Source of the DNA: an uncultured Mycoplasmatota bacterium
GTDB lineage: Bacteria > Bacillota_I > Bacilli_A > RF39 > UBA660
Length of the DNA stretch: 47,788 bases
Assembly (NCBI GenBank): GCA_947571135.1
Contig: CANOWY010000009.1
Coordinates: 1-47,788, forward strand
Direction of reading: 5' to 3'
Below the pieces are notes generated by a model, which was not told the DNA's origin, did not search any database, and was given only the letters and a program-made list of their open reading frames with translations. This document shows, piece after piece, positions 33,102-40,525 of this stretch. Both the position numbers and the translations under genes were made by a program. Every line of letters begins with the position of its first letter. Position 1 is the stretch's first letter.

Positions 33102-33509
33102 CTATTCTTGCCCTGTAAGTTCAAGAATAGCATCTATTTTATTTACAATATCAAATGATGTTGAATCGCCTGCTACAATAAAACTTCTTGTTTTACTTGC
33201 AACCCGCACGCTTACTTTAGGTGGCGCTTCATACAAATCATAAAATGATATTTCATAAGTATTTAAACTTACATTCTCAGCGAATCTTCTTAAAAAAGAT
33301 TCGATAAATTTTTCACGGTCAATTTTTAATTCCCCATATTCACGAAAATATCCATAATTTACAGCATCAATCATGGCTGCTTCTGTTACTTCTTTTACTA
33401 AATAGTAATCTTCTGTATTTTGAGTAGTTATATTTGAAATGAGCATCATAATAACGACTACAAAAACACCTAATAAAATTAACCAATAACCCCAGTATGT
33501 TTCTTTCAC
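33102..33509 (-). CDS. TadF/pseudopilin-like small protein
   Basis: The 135-residue protein has a hydrophobic N-terminal helix (about 7-27) and a soluble domain (EVTEAAMIDAVNYGYFREYG, then KVSVRVASKTRSFIV) as found in minor pseudopilins of Tad systems. The start codon is GTG, eight bases after GGGGTGA. It lies between the large surface protein gene and cpaB, and probably belongs to the fibre initiation complex. Confidence 0.7.
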   Translation of the reverse strand: MKETYWGYWLILLGVFVVVIMMLISNITTQNTEDYYLVKEVTEAAMIDAVNYGYFREYGELKIDREKFIESFLRRFAENVSLNTYEISFYDLYEAPPKVSVRVASKTRSFIVAGDSTSFDIVNKIDAILELTGQE

Positions 33510-33526
33510 TGGCTAATTCACCCCTT

Positions 33527-36199
33527 CTATTTCCAAGCCGGTCCTACATTGTCGCCAATGCTTGCCCATTGTGTCCAACTACCATTACGTTTGATTTGTT
33601 TAAAGAAACCATTTTTTTCTCCACTATCTAAGAAAGCACTTGTTCCATAAGCATTCTTTATACTTCCAACATCATGATAATTCAAATCTTCTGCAACATA
33701 AGTTCCTGTTTGTTTATTGTAATCACGGATTCTTTTTTGATCATCGGGTCCCATACGATATGTATATTGAGCATTAATATAAACATTTTGACCATTTGAT
33801 TCTATTTCATTTAAAGTGGTCTGCCCTTTTTCATTTGTCCAATTTGCACCTTTTTGACGGTCATTCGGATTCGTATCATCTCCGATTACTTGATAGAAGA
33901 AAGCATCTCCATCTCCATCAAAGATACAGTTCGTACAGAATACATCACATTCTGGACACTTTTGATCTGGAATATAACATCCTTCTCCTACACATTCGTA
34001 GTCACAGTCATCACAATCGACTACATATACACACACGTATTCAATACCTGCTCCTACACTCTTTCCTAAAGCATTGGCAACAGTGTCTAATCTACCATTA
34101 CGACATCCATCAAAATCGTTGTATTGTCCTAAATTAGAGAAATTTAATGTCCATTTATATACACCTGTTTTCGTATTTAATGCGACTGGAAATACAGCAC
34201 CTAAATACGAATAATTATATTTAAGAGAACTTGGATCAGATACAGTATCAATGGTTCCATGTGGATAATTGGTTTGGAAAGATTGAACATTTGCATATTC
34301 TGCAGATCCTTCTACTTCTATTTTACGATAATATAAGTGTGTATTAAATGTAGAAATCTTTTCTGCTTTTGTTCTTGTATTCGTAGTATTACACTCATCT
34401 TTATCACAGTAAACATAATTTACATTCTCTAACTGAGCACCCATATTTACATCGTATTCTTTATTCGGTAATTTTTCTTGATTATGATATTTTGCATCTT
34501 CGCTAGTAAATTGACCTCCACCAGAAACTAAGGTGTAATTAATATCTGTATTGTATTGCTCTTTATAATCAAAATCCACTTTTGTATCTAAGCATAATGT
34601 ATTTACCCATTTATAACAGTTTTCCATATGTGTAATCTTTGTTTCAATTTGTGTAACAAGATTTTTCATTTCGTCTTCTTTTGCCTTCTTGTTTTCTTCC
34701 CATTTAGGTTCTTCATGACTAGAACATTGAGAAGTTCCCCAAGAAGGACTTGTTGCTGTATCAGTACCATTTGTTATTTTACAAACACCTTTACCACCAA
34801 ATTTACTATTATCGCAATCAGTGGTTGTATAACTTGTATAACTTTCTTGTCTATAGAATTCTGATTCCTGTTTTCCATTACAAGTTATTGTCTTTGTTTT
34901 ATTTCTACCGTTTGCTAGTGCTTTGGCCGCTTCATACTCGCTTTTGGCTTTTATTAACTTTTGTTGTAAATCTACGATTTCTTGCATAAATCTATCTATA
35001 TCAATTTGTGGATTATCGGAATCTCCTTTTGGATTTGTAGCATAACAAGTTCTTTTTGCTTCTACTAACGTATTATGAAGACTAAAGTATCTGCCACTTT
35101 CTGTATATTGTGCTCCTGGCATTGTCATTTTATAGTCTTCTTTACAATAAACAGCACAATATGGATTATTATCTAATCCTTGCCCCACCATTTTGTAAGT
35201 ATTTCCAGCCTCATCTTTTCCATTCAAAATACAGTATTGAACATCTTTTGGGGCTGTTATTTTAATTTGTTTATCGCTAGGATCGTCACAAAATGTTGGA
35301 ATTTGAAAATCTGTTTTTTCCGTACATTTATTAGGTTTATCATCTTCTTCATCACAATACTCTTTATAATAAGCACTACCTGTATTTTCTAATTTCCCAG
35401 AAAAAGATTGCGTTACTTTTCCACCTTGCACATTTCCTCCTGTATTTCCTCCAGTGGCACCTGAAGATGAATCATTAATATGTAAAATATAAATATCTTG
35501 GTTGTCCTCTGAATAACATCTCATTGCTTGTCCACCACTATTTACGGCACCATTTGATGTTCCTGGATAACTAACTGTGAAACTGTAAGAACAAGCCCCT
35601 TGTGCAACCGTTACAGTTAATGTACTCCCGCTATATTGAATGCTTGAACAGCCAGCCCCGCAAGTAAATGTAATATCACTTGCTTGCATTGTTGTAGTAA
35701 CCGTATAAGTTACAACATTACCATTTTCACCCGATTTTGTTACAGAAATACTACCACCATTTTGTGCTTCTTCTAATAATTTATTAGCATTACTATTGTT
35801 ATTTCCGATTCCAGTTGTATAATCACGTAAAGCCGCTGTTTTTTCACTATCTGTATATCCACTAGCGCCTAAAATTCCTGCCACAATAGCATCAGCGTTT
35901 TCACAAGTATATTGAGTTTTTTCCCATTTTCCATCTAATGTTTTATTTAAATCGCCACAATATCCCTTATAAGACTGTCCATTGTAATCAATTTCAATAT
36001 CGTAATCTTTATGACATTGGTTTTCAACATGGTCTCCGTTAGCATCAGTACCTGTATATTTGATATCACAGTTAGTAGTAGACTCTACTCCATCTTCGCC
36101 AAGAACTACCCCACCAATAGCAGCCTTTACATTTGTGATATTTATTGCAAATATACTAATAAAAATAATTACAAAATACTTTATTTTTCCTTTCATCAT
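33527..36199 (-). CDS. Large Cys-rich secreted protein, probable adhesin or fibre tip
   Basis: The 890-residue protein has a signal peptide (about 1-26) and no evident C-terminal anchor or LPXTG motif. It is rich in Cys, often in clusters (CDDCDYECVGEGC, CPECDVFCTNC), and contains two coiled-coil-like segments (about 403-432 and 500-532). No family is recognised. As the first large gene of the Tad operon it may be the tip protein or adhesin displayed by the fibre. Disulfides would suit an exported protein, and a thioredoxin-like gene lies just beyond the locus. Confidence 0.82.
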   Translation of the reverse strand: MMKGKIKYFVIIFISIFAINITNVKAAIGGVVLGEDGVESTTNCDIKYTGTDANGDHVENQCHKDYDIEIDYNGQSYKGYCGDLNKTLDGKWEKTQYTCENADAIVAGILGASGYTDSEKTAALRDYTTGIGNNNSNANKLLEEAQNGGSISVTKSGENGNVVTYTVTTTMQASDITFTCGAGCSSIQYSGSTLTVTVAQGACSYSFTVSYPGTSNGAVNSGGQAMRCYSEDNQDIYILHINDSSSGATGGNTGGNVQGGKVTQSFSGKLENTGSAYYKEYCDEEDDKPNKCTEKTDFQIPTFCDDPSDKQIKITAPKDVQYCILNGKDEAGNTYKMVGQGLDNNPYCAVYCKEDYKMTMPGAQYTESGRYFSLHNTLVEAKRTCYATNPKGDSDNPQIDIDRFMQEIVDLQQKLIKAKSEYEAAKALANGRNKTKTITCNGKQESEFYRQESYTSYTTTDCDNSKFGGKGVCKITNGTDTATSPSWGTSQCSSHEEPKWEENKKAKEDEMKNLVTQIETKITHMENCYKWVNTLCLDTKVDFDYKEQYNTDINYTLVSGGGQFTSEDAKYHNQEKLPNKEYDVNMGAQLENVNYVYCDKDECNTTNTRTKAEKISTFNTHLYYRKIEVEGSAEYANVQSFQTNYPHGTIDTVSDPSSLKYNYSYLGAVFPVALNTKTGVYKWTLNFSNLGQYNDFDGCRNGRLDTVANALGKSVGAGIEYVCVYVVDCDDCDYECVGEGCYIPDQKCPECDVFCTNCIFDGDGDAFFYQVIGDDTNPNDRQKGANWTNEKGQTTLNEIESNGQNVYINAQYTYRMGPDDQKRIRDYNKQTGTYVAEDLNYHDVGSIKNAYGTSAFLDSGEKNGFFKQIKRNGSWTQWASIGDNVGPAWK

Positions 36200-36954
36200 A
36201 ATACTCTACTCCTTTTCTTTTTTATCAGAATCACAGTAGTAGCAACCCCCATTACTACAACAATAACTATACAACTATATACTATTACTTTGTTATCATT
36301 ATAAAATTCTTTTAATTTTTCTATAAAACTCTTGTTTTGATTTTCCTTTTGTTCTTCTTCTTTTTTTTTCTCTTGTTCATATTCCTTTATTTTTTGATTA
36401 AATTCAACAAAAGAAATATTTTCTGAAGATATAAATTCCTGACAATAATAAAAATCTCGATTATCTATACATTGAGGTCGTTCAGAAAAATTGTTAAACA
36501 TGGGTGTTGTGAATGAAAACTCATAAAACTTTTCACCAATACAAGAATACTTATTAGAATATACTTCCACTGTGTAATTTATAAGTTTGCTTTTATTTCT
36601 AGTCTGAAAAGTCACTATTCCATCTTGAGTATCCTTATAATAATATGTTTTTTCATCAGTATCAAAGTCATTTCGTACTTTAACATAAATATCATCTGTA
36701 ATATTTAAAATAGATATATTGAAACCTTTTACATATTTATCTACTTCTGGAAAAGTTCCATCAGGATTTGCATTATCTACATCATAACTTTTACCAGCAT
36801 ATATATCTACTACTTCATAGTTTGCTTTTACATTTGCCACTATATTGTTTATCTCTACTTGTTCTTCATAACTACAAGAACTTGCTGCACTTACTAAATT
36901 TGGAACCAATAATATAATCGCTAGTAAAAACAATTTTTTAAAATTTGTTTTCAT
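36196..36954 (-). CDS. Type I membrane protein with exported domain and coiled stalk
   Basis: The 252-residue protein has a signal peptide (about 1-23), an exported domain of about 160 residues with paired Cys, a charged coiled-coil stalk (about 185-215), a transmembrane helix (about 223-245) and a basic KKKRSR tail. No family is recognised. It is the first gene of the locus and overlaps the next start by 4 bp, so both are translated from the same message. It may anchor the large secreted neighbour. Confidence 0.8.
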   Translation of the reverse strand: MKTNFKKLFLLAIILLVPNLVSAASSCSYEEQVEINNIVANVKANYEVVDIYAGKSYDVDNANPDGTFPEVDKYVKGFNISILNITDDIYVKVRNDFDTDEKTYYYKDTQDGIVTFQTRNKSKLINYTVEVYSNKYSCIGEKFYEFSFTTPMFNNFSERPQCIDNRDFYYCQEFISSENISFVEFNQKIKEYEQEKKKEEEQKENQNKSFIEKLKEFYNDNKVIVYSCIVIVVVMGVATTVILIKKKRSRVL

Positions 36955-36985
36955 CTAATCCACCCAACCTAAATAATCTGCAATT

Positions 36986-37014
36986 ATTGTAACATAGAGT
37001 TCTTTTAAATACAA
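36986..37014 (-). promoter_or_regulatory. Main promoter of the Tad/T4SS locus
   Basis: TTGTAT, a 17-bp spacer and TACAAT on the minus strand lie about 32 bp before the first gene. The start codon has the GGGTGGATT-type site. This is the likely start of the long operon. Confidence 0.6.
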
Positions 37015-37145
37015 GTGCTTATTTTAAAAGGATTTTGACAGATATTTCGATTAATATATTTGTATTTTTTTGAAAATAATATTGGGTGTTTTCTTCCTAC
37101 TTGATTCCTTATCTTTTACTTTTTGTACTTTCTTTTTTAGAAAAA

Positions 37146-37174
37146 TTGCCAATAATCACAAATTGTGATATATT
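37146..37174 (+). promoter_or_regulatory. Promoter with a palindrome in the spacer
   Basis: TTGCCA and TATATT on the plus strand are separated by exactly 17 bp. The spacer contains most of a perfect 15-bp palindrome, ATCACAA-A-TTGTGAT (37155-37169). The transcript would have a very short leader before the thioredoxin-like gene. A protein binding the palindrome would block or shape RNA polymerase binding. Confidence 0.5.
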
Positions 37175-37190
37175 TTAAATGGTGAATAAA

Positions 37191-37637
37191 ATGAAAAATA
37201 AAAATATATTTCTTGGGGTAATCATTATATTACTTATTGTACTTGGATCATCTTTGATTTATACTCTCGCTTTTAAAAATATGGGTAAAGATTCTAATTT
37301 AATTAGTCTTTCTGTATCTGAATTAGAAGCAAAAATAAACAATAAGGATACTTTTATTTTAGTAATAACCCAAACTGGTTGTAGCCACTGCGAACAATAT
37401 ATCCCTGAATTAAATCGGACTTTAAAAAAGAATAACTTAACTGCCTACAAATTGAATATAACAGAACTTAATAAGGAAGATTCTTCTCTTCTTTCTCATT
37501 ATATAAACTTTTCTGGTACTCCAACGACTATCTTTTTTCATGATGGTTTTGAATCTACTACATTAAATAGAATTGTTGGCTATGCTTCTCAAACCAAAAT
37601 TACAGAAAGACTAAAATCTTTGGGGTACATTGATTAA
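37191..37637 (+). CDS. Membrane-anchored thioredoxin-like protein
   Basis: The 148-residue protein has one N-terminal transmembrane helix (about 7-29) and a thioredoxin fold on the outside. It has the active-site motif CSHC within TQTGCSHCEQYIPEL, and a cis-Pro loop GTPTT. It would catalyse thiol-disulfide exchange on exported proteins. Its place just across from the Tad/T4SS locus, which encodes several Cys-rich exported proteins, suggests a role in their folding. I chose the ATG at 37191, since GGTGA precedes it and the nearer upstream ATG would overlap the predicted transcript start. Confidence 0.85.
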   Translation: MKNKNIFLGVIIILLIVLGSSLIYTLAFKNMGKDSNLISLSVSELEAKINNKDTFILVITQTGCSHCEQYIPELNRTLKKNNLTAYKLNITELNKEDSSLLSHYINFSGTPTTIFFHDGFESTTLNRIVGYASQTKITERLKSLGYID

Positions 37638-37638
37638 T

Positions 37639-38355
37639 ATGGAAAAAATAAAACAGTTTTCAAAAGGTCTATTGTTTAGTATAGGGTTATTTTTATTGTA
37701 TTATCTTATATGTCCTAATTTATTTGCTATTATTTTAAAAAGAGGATTATTAAGTGATAATTTTTGGGTTTACAATATTGCTTATTTAGGGATTTATTTG
37801 TTTACTTTTTTAATTCTCTTAGCCATTGTTCATCGAGATATTTTTAAACAATTTAAAGAGTTTATAAAAGAACCTAAAAAATTTTTAAATAAAGGGTTTT
37901 CTTATTGGGCTTATGGATTAATTGTAATGTTCATTTCCAATTTAATTGTTTCCTCTTTAGTAGGAAATATTGCTGTAAATGAACAAACAACGAGAGAAGT
38001 TCTTATGTCTTCTCCACTATATGCAATTCCAACCATTATCTTTTTTGGACCCTTTTTAGAAGAATTAGTATTCCGCTATGGTTTTCGAAAGGCTTTTCAT
38101 AAAAAGATTCCTTATGCTTTATTTTCTGCTATCGTTTTTGGGGGATTACATGTAATGACTGCAATTGATGAATTTACTATTGCAAATCTTTTATCCCACA
38201 TTAGTGAATTTTTATTTATCATACCTTATGGTTCTCTTGGTTTCTTTTTTGCAAAAGCCTACTATGAAACCAATAATATTTTCTCTTCCGTTATTCCTCA
38301 CATGCTTCATAATACCATTTCGGTCGCTTTAATATTAATAACTACTCTTTTATAG
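37639..38355 (+). CDS. CPBP-family intramembrane metalloprotease
   Basis: The 238-residue membrane protein has about seven hydrophobic segments and the three CPBP/Abi motifs: EELVFRYGFRKAF (EExxxR), FSAIVFGGLHVMT and IPHMLHNTIS with the metal-binding His. Members cleave membrane-bound substrates. Its ATG overlaps no other gene but is separated from the thioredoxin-like stop by one base. Which substrate it cuts is unknown; pilin processing is a tempting idea but unproven. Confidence 0.88.
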   Translation: MEKIKQFSKGLLFSIGLFLLYYLICPNLFAIILKRGLLSDNFWVYNIAYLGIYLFTFLILLAIVHRDIFKQFKEFIKEPKKFLNKGFSYWAYGLIVMFISNLIVSSLVGNIAVNEQTTREVLMSSPLYAIPTIIFFGPFLEELVFRYGFRKAFHKKIPYALFSAIVFGGLHVMTAIDEFTIANLLSHISEFLFIIPYGSLGFFFAKAYYETNNIFSSVIPHMLHNTISVALILITTLL

Positions 38356-38364
38356 GTGATTTTT

Positions 38365-39255
38365 ATGAAAGAAGACATTGTTATAGATGAAAAAGAACAA
38401 AACATAAAAAAGAAATCTTTTTGGAAGAAATTACTTTTATTTTTTCTTTTTCTTTGTGTTCTGTTTTATCTTTATATTCGCTTTATAGAGCCCAGTATGC
38501 TTGTAGTTCATGAATATGCTATTATAGATAATCATCTTCCAAGTTCTTTTCATGGTATGAAAATTGTCCACTTTTCTGACATTTTATATGGTACTACTAT
38601 GAACGAGAAAAATTTAGAAAAAGTGGTCCAAAACATAAACAATTTAAATCCAGATATTGTTCTTTTTACTGGAGATTCATTTAATTCTAATCTCATTCTT
38701 AATGATATAAATAAACAAAATTTGAAAAATATTCTCTCTAAAATAAAAGCAACCTATCGAAAATATGCTATTATAGGGGATAATGATTACATAGATAAAA
38801 ATGCCTTTATGGATATTTGGGAAAGTGTGGACTTTATTGTACTTAACAATACTTATGATGTGTTTTATTACAAAGGACCTGATCCTTTAGTATTCATAGG
38901 TACAAATTCTCTACTTGAAAAAGAAAATGACATTTCTCTTGCTAATCGTTTAGAAGAAGAGATTAAGGATGCCTATAAAATATGGTTAAATCATGAACCT
39001 AGTATTATAGATGAACTTTATAAAACGTCTATCAGTCCTAATCTTATTTTTGCTGGTCATCATTTAAGTGGACTGATAAATATGCCTATAATAGGTTATT
39101 TATTAAAACAAGAAGGAATTAAGTCATATACGGGAACGTATTTTCAAAATGAAAGTACTCAAATGTATGTATCAAGTGGGCTTGGAACCTACAAATATAA
39201 TATACGATTTTTAAATCCCCCTTCCATCAATTTATATCGCTTATATCAATACTAA
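38365..39255 (+). CDS. Metallophosphoesterase-like protein with degenerate active site
   Basis: The 296-residue protein has an N-terminal membrane helix (about 24-41) followed by the YkuE-type calcineurin-like fold. The blocks are recognisable but altered: VHFSDILYGT (family DxH is here DxL), LFTGDSFNS (GD kept), IIGDNDYID (family GNHD), LNHEP and FAGHHLSGL (family GHTHGG). Several metal ligands are therefore lost, so it is probably inactive or has changed its activity. An AGGTGAT site precedes the chosen ATG. It is the third gene of the unit. Confidence 0.8.
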   Translation: MKEDIVIDEKEQNIKKKSFWKKLLLFFLFLCVLFYLYIRFIEPSMLVVHEYAIIDNHLPSSFHGMKIVHFSDILYGTTMNEKNLEKVVQNINNLNPDIVLFTGDSFNSNLILNDINKQNLKNILSKIKATYRKYAIIGDNDYIDKNAFMDIWESVDFIVLNNTYDVFYYKGPDPLVFIGTNSLLEKENDISLANRLEEEIKDAYKIWLNHEPSIIDELYKTSISPNLIFAGHHLSGLINMPIIGYLLKQEGIKSYTGTYFQNESTQMYVSSGLGTYKYNIRFLNPPSINLYRLYQY

Positions 39256-39272
39256 TTGTTTTTTTAAAATAA

Positions 39273-39290
39273 AAAGACCAAAAGGCCTTT
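39273..39290 (-). terminator. Terminator of the spore coat gene
   Basis: A 7-bp stem (AAAGGCC / GGTCTTT with one G-U) and a TTTT loop are followed by a T-rich tract on the minus strand. It overlaps the stop codon of the coat gene. Confidence 0.6.
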
Positions 39291-39729
39291 ATACACAATC
39301 TACAAATGTATCTGTTAAACAACGAATTGCACAAACACAATCTAGACTAATTGTAAAAAATGAACTTGTTGCAATATATGGATTTAGACTTGTTGTATCT
39401 GGATTATCAGCAAGAACACGACAAGTACAGCAATTTCCATCTACTTTTTCTACTCTAAATACATTAGAACAAGTGGCGGTTGCTTCTGTACAAGTTGCAG
39501 TAGAGTCTTTAGTAATTGGCATACTCCATGGTGTTCCATTTCCACAACAAGTATAAAGCATTATGGGTCTAGTATTACAAATAAGACAATTAGGTCCTCC
39601 ACCAAGCATTGGTCTATCGCAAGAGTCTAAACAACTATCTGGACAAGCATTTTGTTGGAGAACTAAAATAACATTTAGGATTTCAGCAATGCAACTTGCG
39701 TTTTCGTCTGTTTTATCTTTATTACACAT
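39289..39729 (-). CDS. cotZ: CotY/CotZ-family spore coat protein
   Basis: The 146-residue protein has the CotZ/CotY/ExsY design. An N-terminal region opens with CIAEILNVILVLQQNACPDSCLDSC, the middle contains a FRVEKVDGNCCTCRVL-type block, and the end is LDCVCAIRCL (as LDCFCAINCL in Bacillus CotZ). These Cys-rich proteins self-assemble into the crust/outer layer of spores. AAAGGGG precedes the ATG, and the upstream promoter looks like a mother-cell sigma-K promoter. Confidence 0.9.
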   Translation of the reverse strand: MCNKDKTDENASCIAEILNVILVLQQNACPDSCLDSCDRPMLGGGPNCLICNTRPIMLYTCCGNGTPWSMPITKDSTATCTEATATCSNVFRVEKVDGNCCTCRVLADNPDTTSLNPYIATSSFFTISLDCVCAIRCLTDTFVDCV

Positions 39730-39761
39730 ATCATTTTTCCCCTTTCTTGTATTCTCATTAA

Positions 39762-39788
39762 TAATTTATGACAATATTAGAAAATAGT
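39762..39788 (-). promoter_or_regulatory. Putative sigma-K promoter of the coat gene
   Basis: The minus strand has AC at the -35 position, 16 bp, then CATAAATTA, matching the sigma-K consensus AC-16/17-CATAnnnTA of late mother-cell genes. The -35 consensus is very short, so the match could be chance, but it sits where expected. Confidence 0.45.
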
Positions 39789-39851
39789 TCTTATATTCAA
39801 AAAGGTTTTACAAATTCTTAATTTGTTGTATAATTTTATTAGGTGATAAGA

Positions 39852-40169
39852 ATGGATACATGGATCCAATATGTAATTATATTAGCAGTATTAGTAGTTA
39901 TTTCATTAGTTGTAATTAAATTGATGAAAAGAGACTTTAGTGTAGAAGCCAATAAATTAATCAATTATCTTGGTGGCAAAGAAAATATTGTAAATGCTGA
40001 ATGCAATATGTCGCGTTTTAAAGTCCTTTTAAAAGATGTTACAATAGTTGATAAAGATGCGATTCAAAAATTAGGGGCTAAAGGAATTGTTGAAATTGAT
40101 AATCAACTGAAAATTATTTTTGGCAAAGATGCTAGACAATTAAAAAAATATATTGATGATATTTTGTAG
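39852..40169 (+). CDS. Membrane-tethered orphan PTS EIIB domain
   Basis: The 105-residue protein has one N-terminal membrane helix (about 6-24) and a domain matching the glucose-family PTS EIIB domain: YLGGKENIVNAECNMSRFKV, LGAKGIVEI and IIFGKDARQLKKYI. The phosphorylatable Cys (in AECNMSR) is kept. There is no EIIC or EIIA next to it. It may be a phosphoryl-relay regulator. An AGGTGAT site precedes the ATG. Confidence 0.85.
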   Translation: MDTWIQYVIILAVLVVISLVVIKLMKRDFSVEANKLINYLGGKENIVNAECNMSRFKVLLKDVTIVDKDAIQKLGAKGIVEIDNQLKIIFGKDARQLKKYIDDIL

Positions 40170-40190
40170 TGTATTTTTACACTTTTTTTA
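40168..40190 (+). terminator. Terminator of the EIIB-like gene
   Basis: A 6-bp stem AGTGTA/TACACT with a 4-base loop is followed by seven T. The stem starts at the end of the EIIB-like gene. Confidence 0.7.
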
Positions 40191-40467
40191 TGTCTATGAT
40201 TACATCTAAAGGAATTGTTTCTCCAGATAAAGTTAAAAGGGCATTTTGTGTTTCTCCTACCACATCTACTTCTTTTATTTCATTTCTTGTCGTTATTTTT
40301 ACCCTTGTTTTGTATACATGAGTTTTAGAGTTAAATATTTCTTGAATTTCTTTTCGATCAACTCTACTTTCTCTTGTTCCCTCTTCTGTACTTTTAAAAA
40401 CTTCTTTATTGTTATGTAATGTTTTTTCTATGGGAACTGCATAAACACTTGGTAATTTTTTATTCAT
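40177..40467 (-). CDS. Small uncharacterised protein
   Basis: The 96-residue soluble protein has a charged first half and a beta-rich second half (THVYKTRVKITTRNEIKEVD, then LLTLSGETIPLDVI). AGGTG precedes the ATG. No family is recognised. It is convergent with the EIIB-like gene and divergent from the SEDS gene. Confidence 0.6.
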   Translation of the reverse strand: MNKKLPSVYAVPIEKTLHNNKEVFKSTEEGTRESRVDRKEIQEIFNSKTHVYKTRVKITTRNEIKEVDVVGETQNALLTLSGETIPLDVIIDIKKV

Positions 40468-40525
40468 TATAGAACACCTCGTTACATTTTATGATTTTTT
40501 GTTTATTTTGTTGCATACTAAAAAT

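Noticed and set aside
33796-34137. Plus-strand open frame inside the large Cys-rich protein gene
   Set aside because: It has no ribosome-binding site, has a biased His/Leu/Tyr composition typical of a reverse-complement shadow, and lies fully inside a better supported gene.
11966-36954. The block as an ordinary integrative conjugative element
   Set aside because: No relaxase, integrase, excisionase, origin of transfer or flanking repeat is seen within the window, and core genes lie on both sides. An element larger than the window cannot be excluded.
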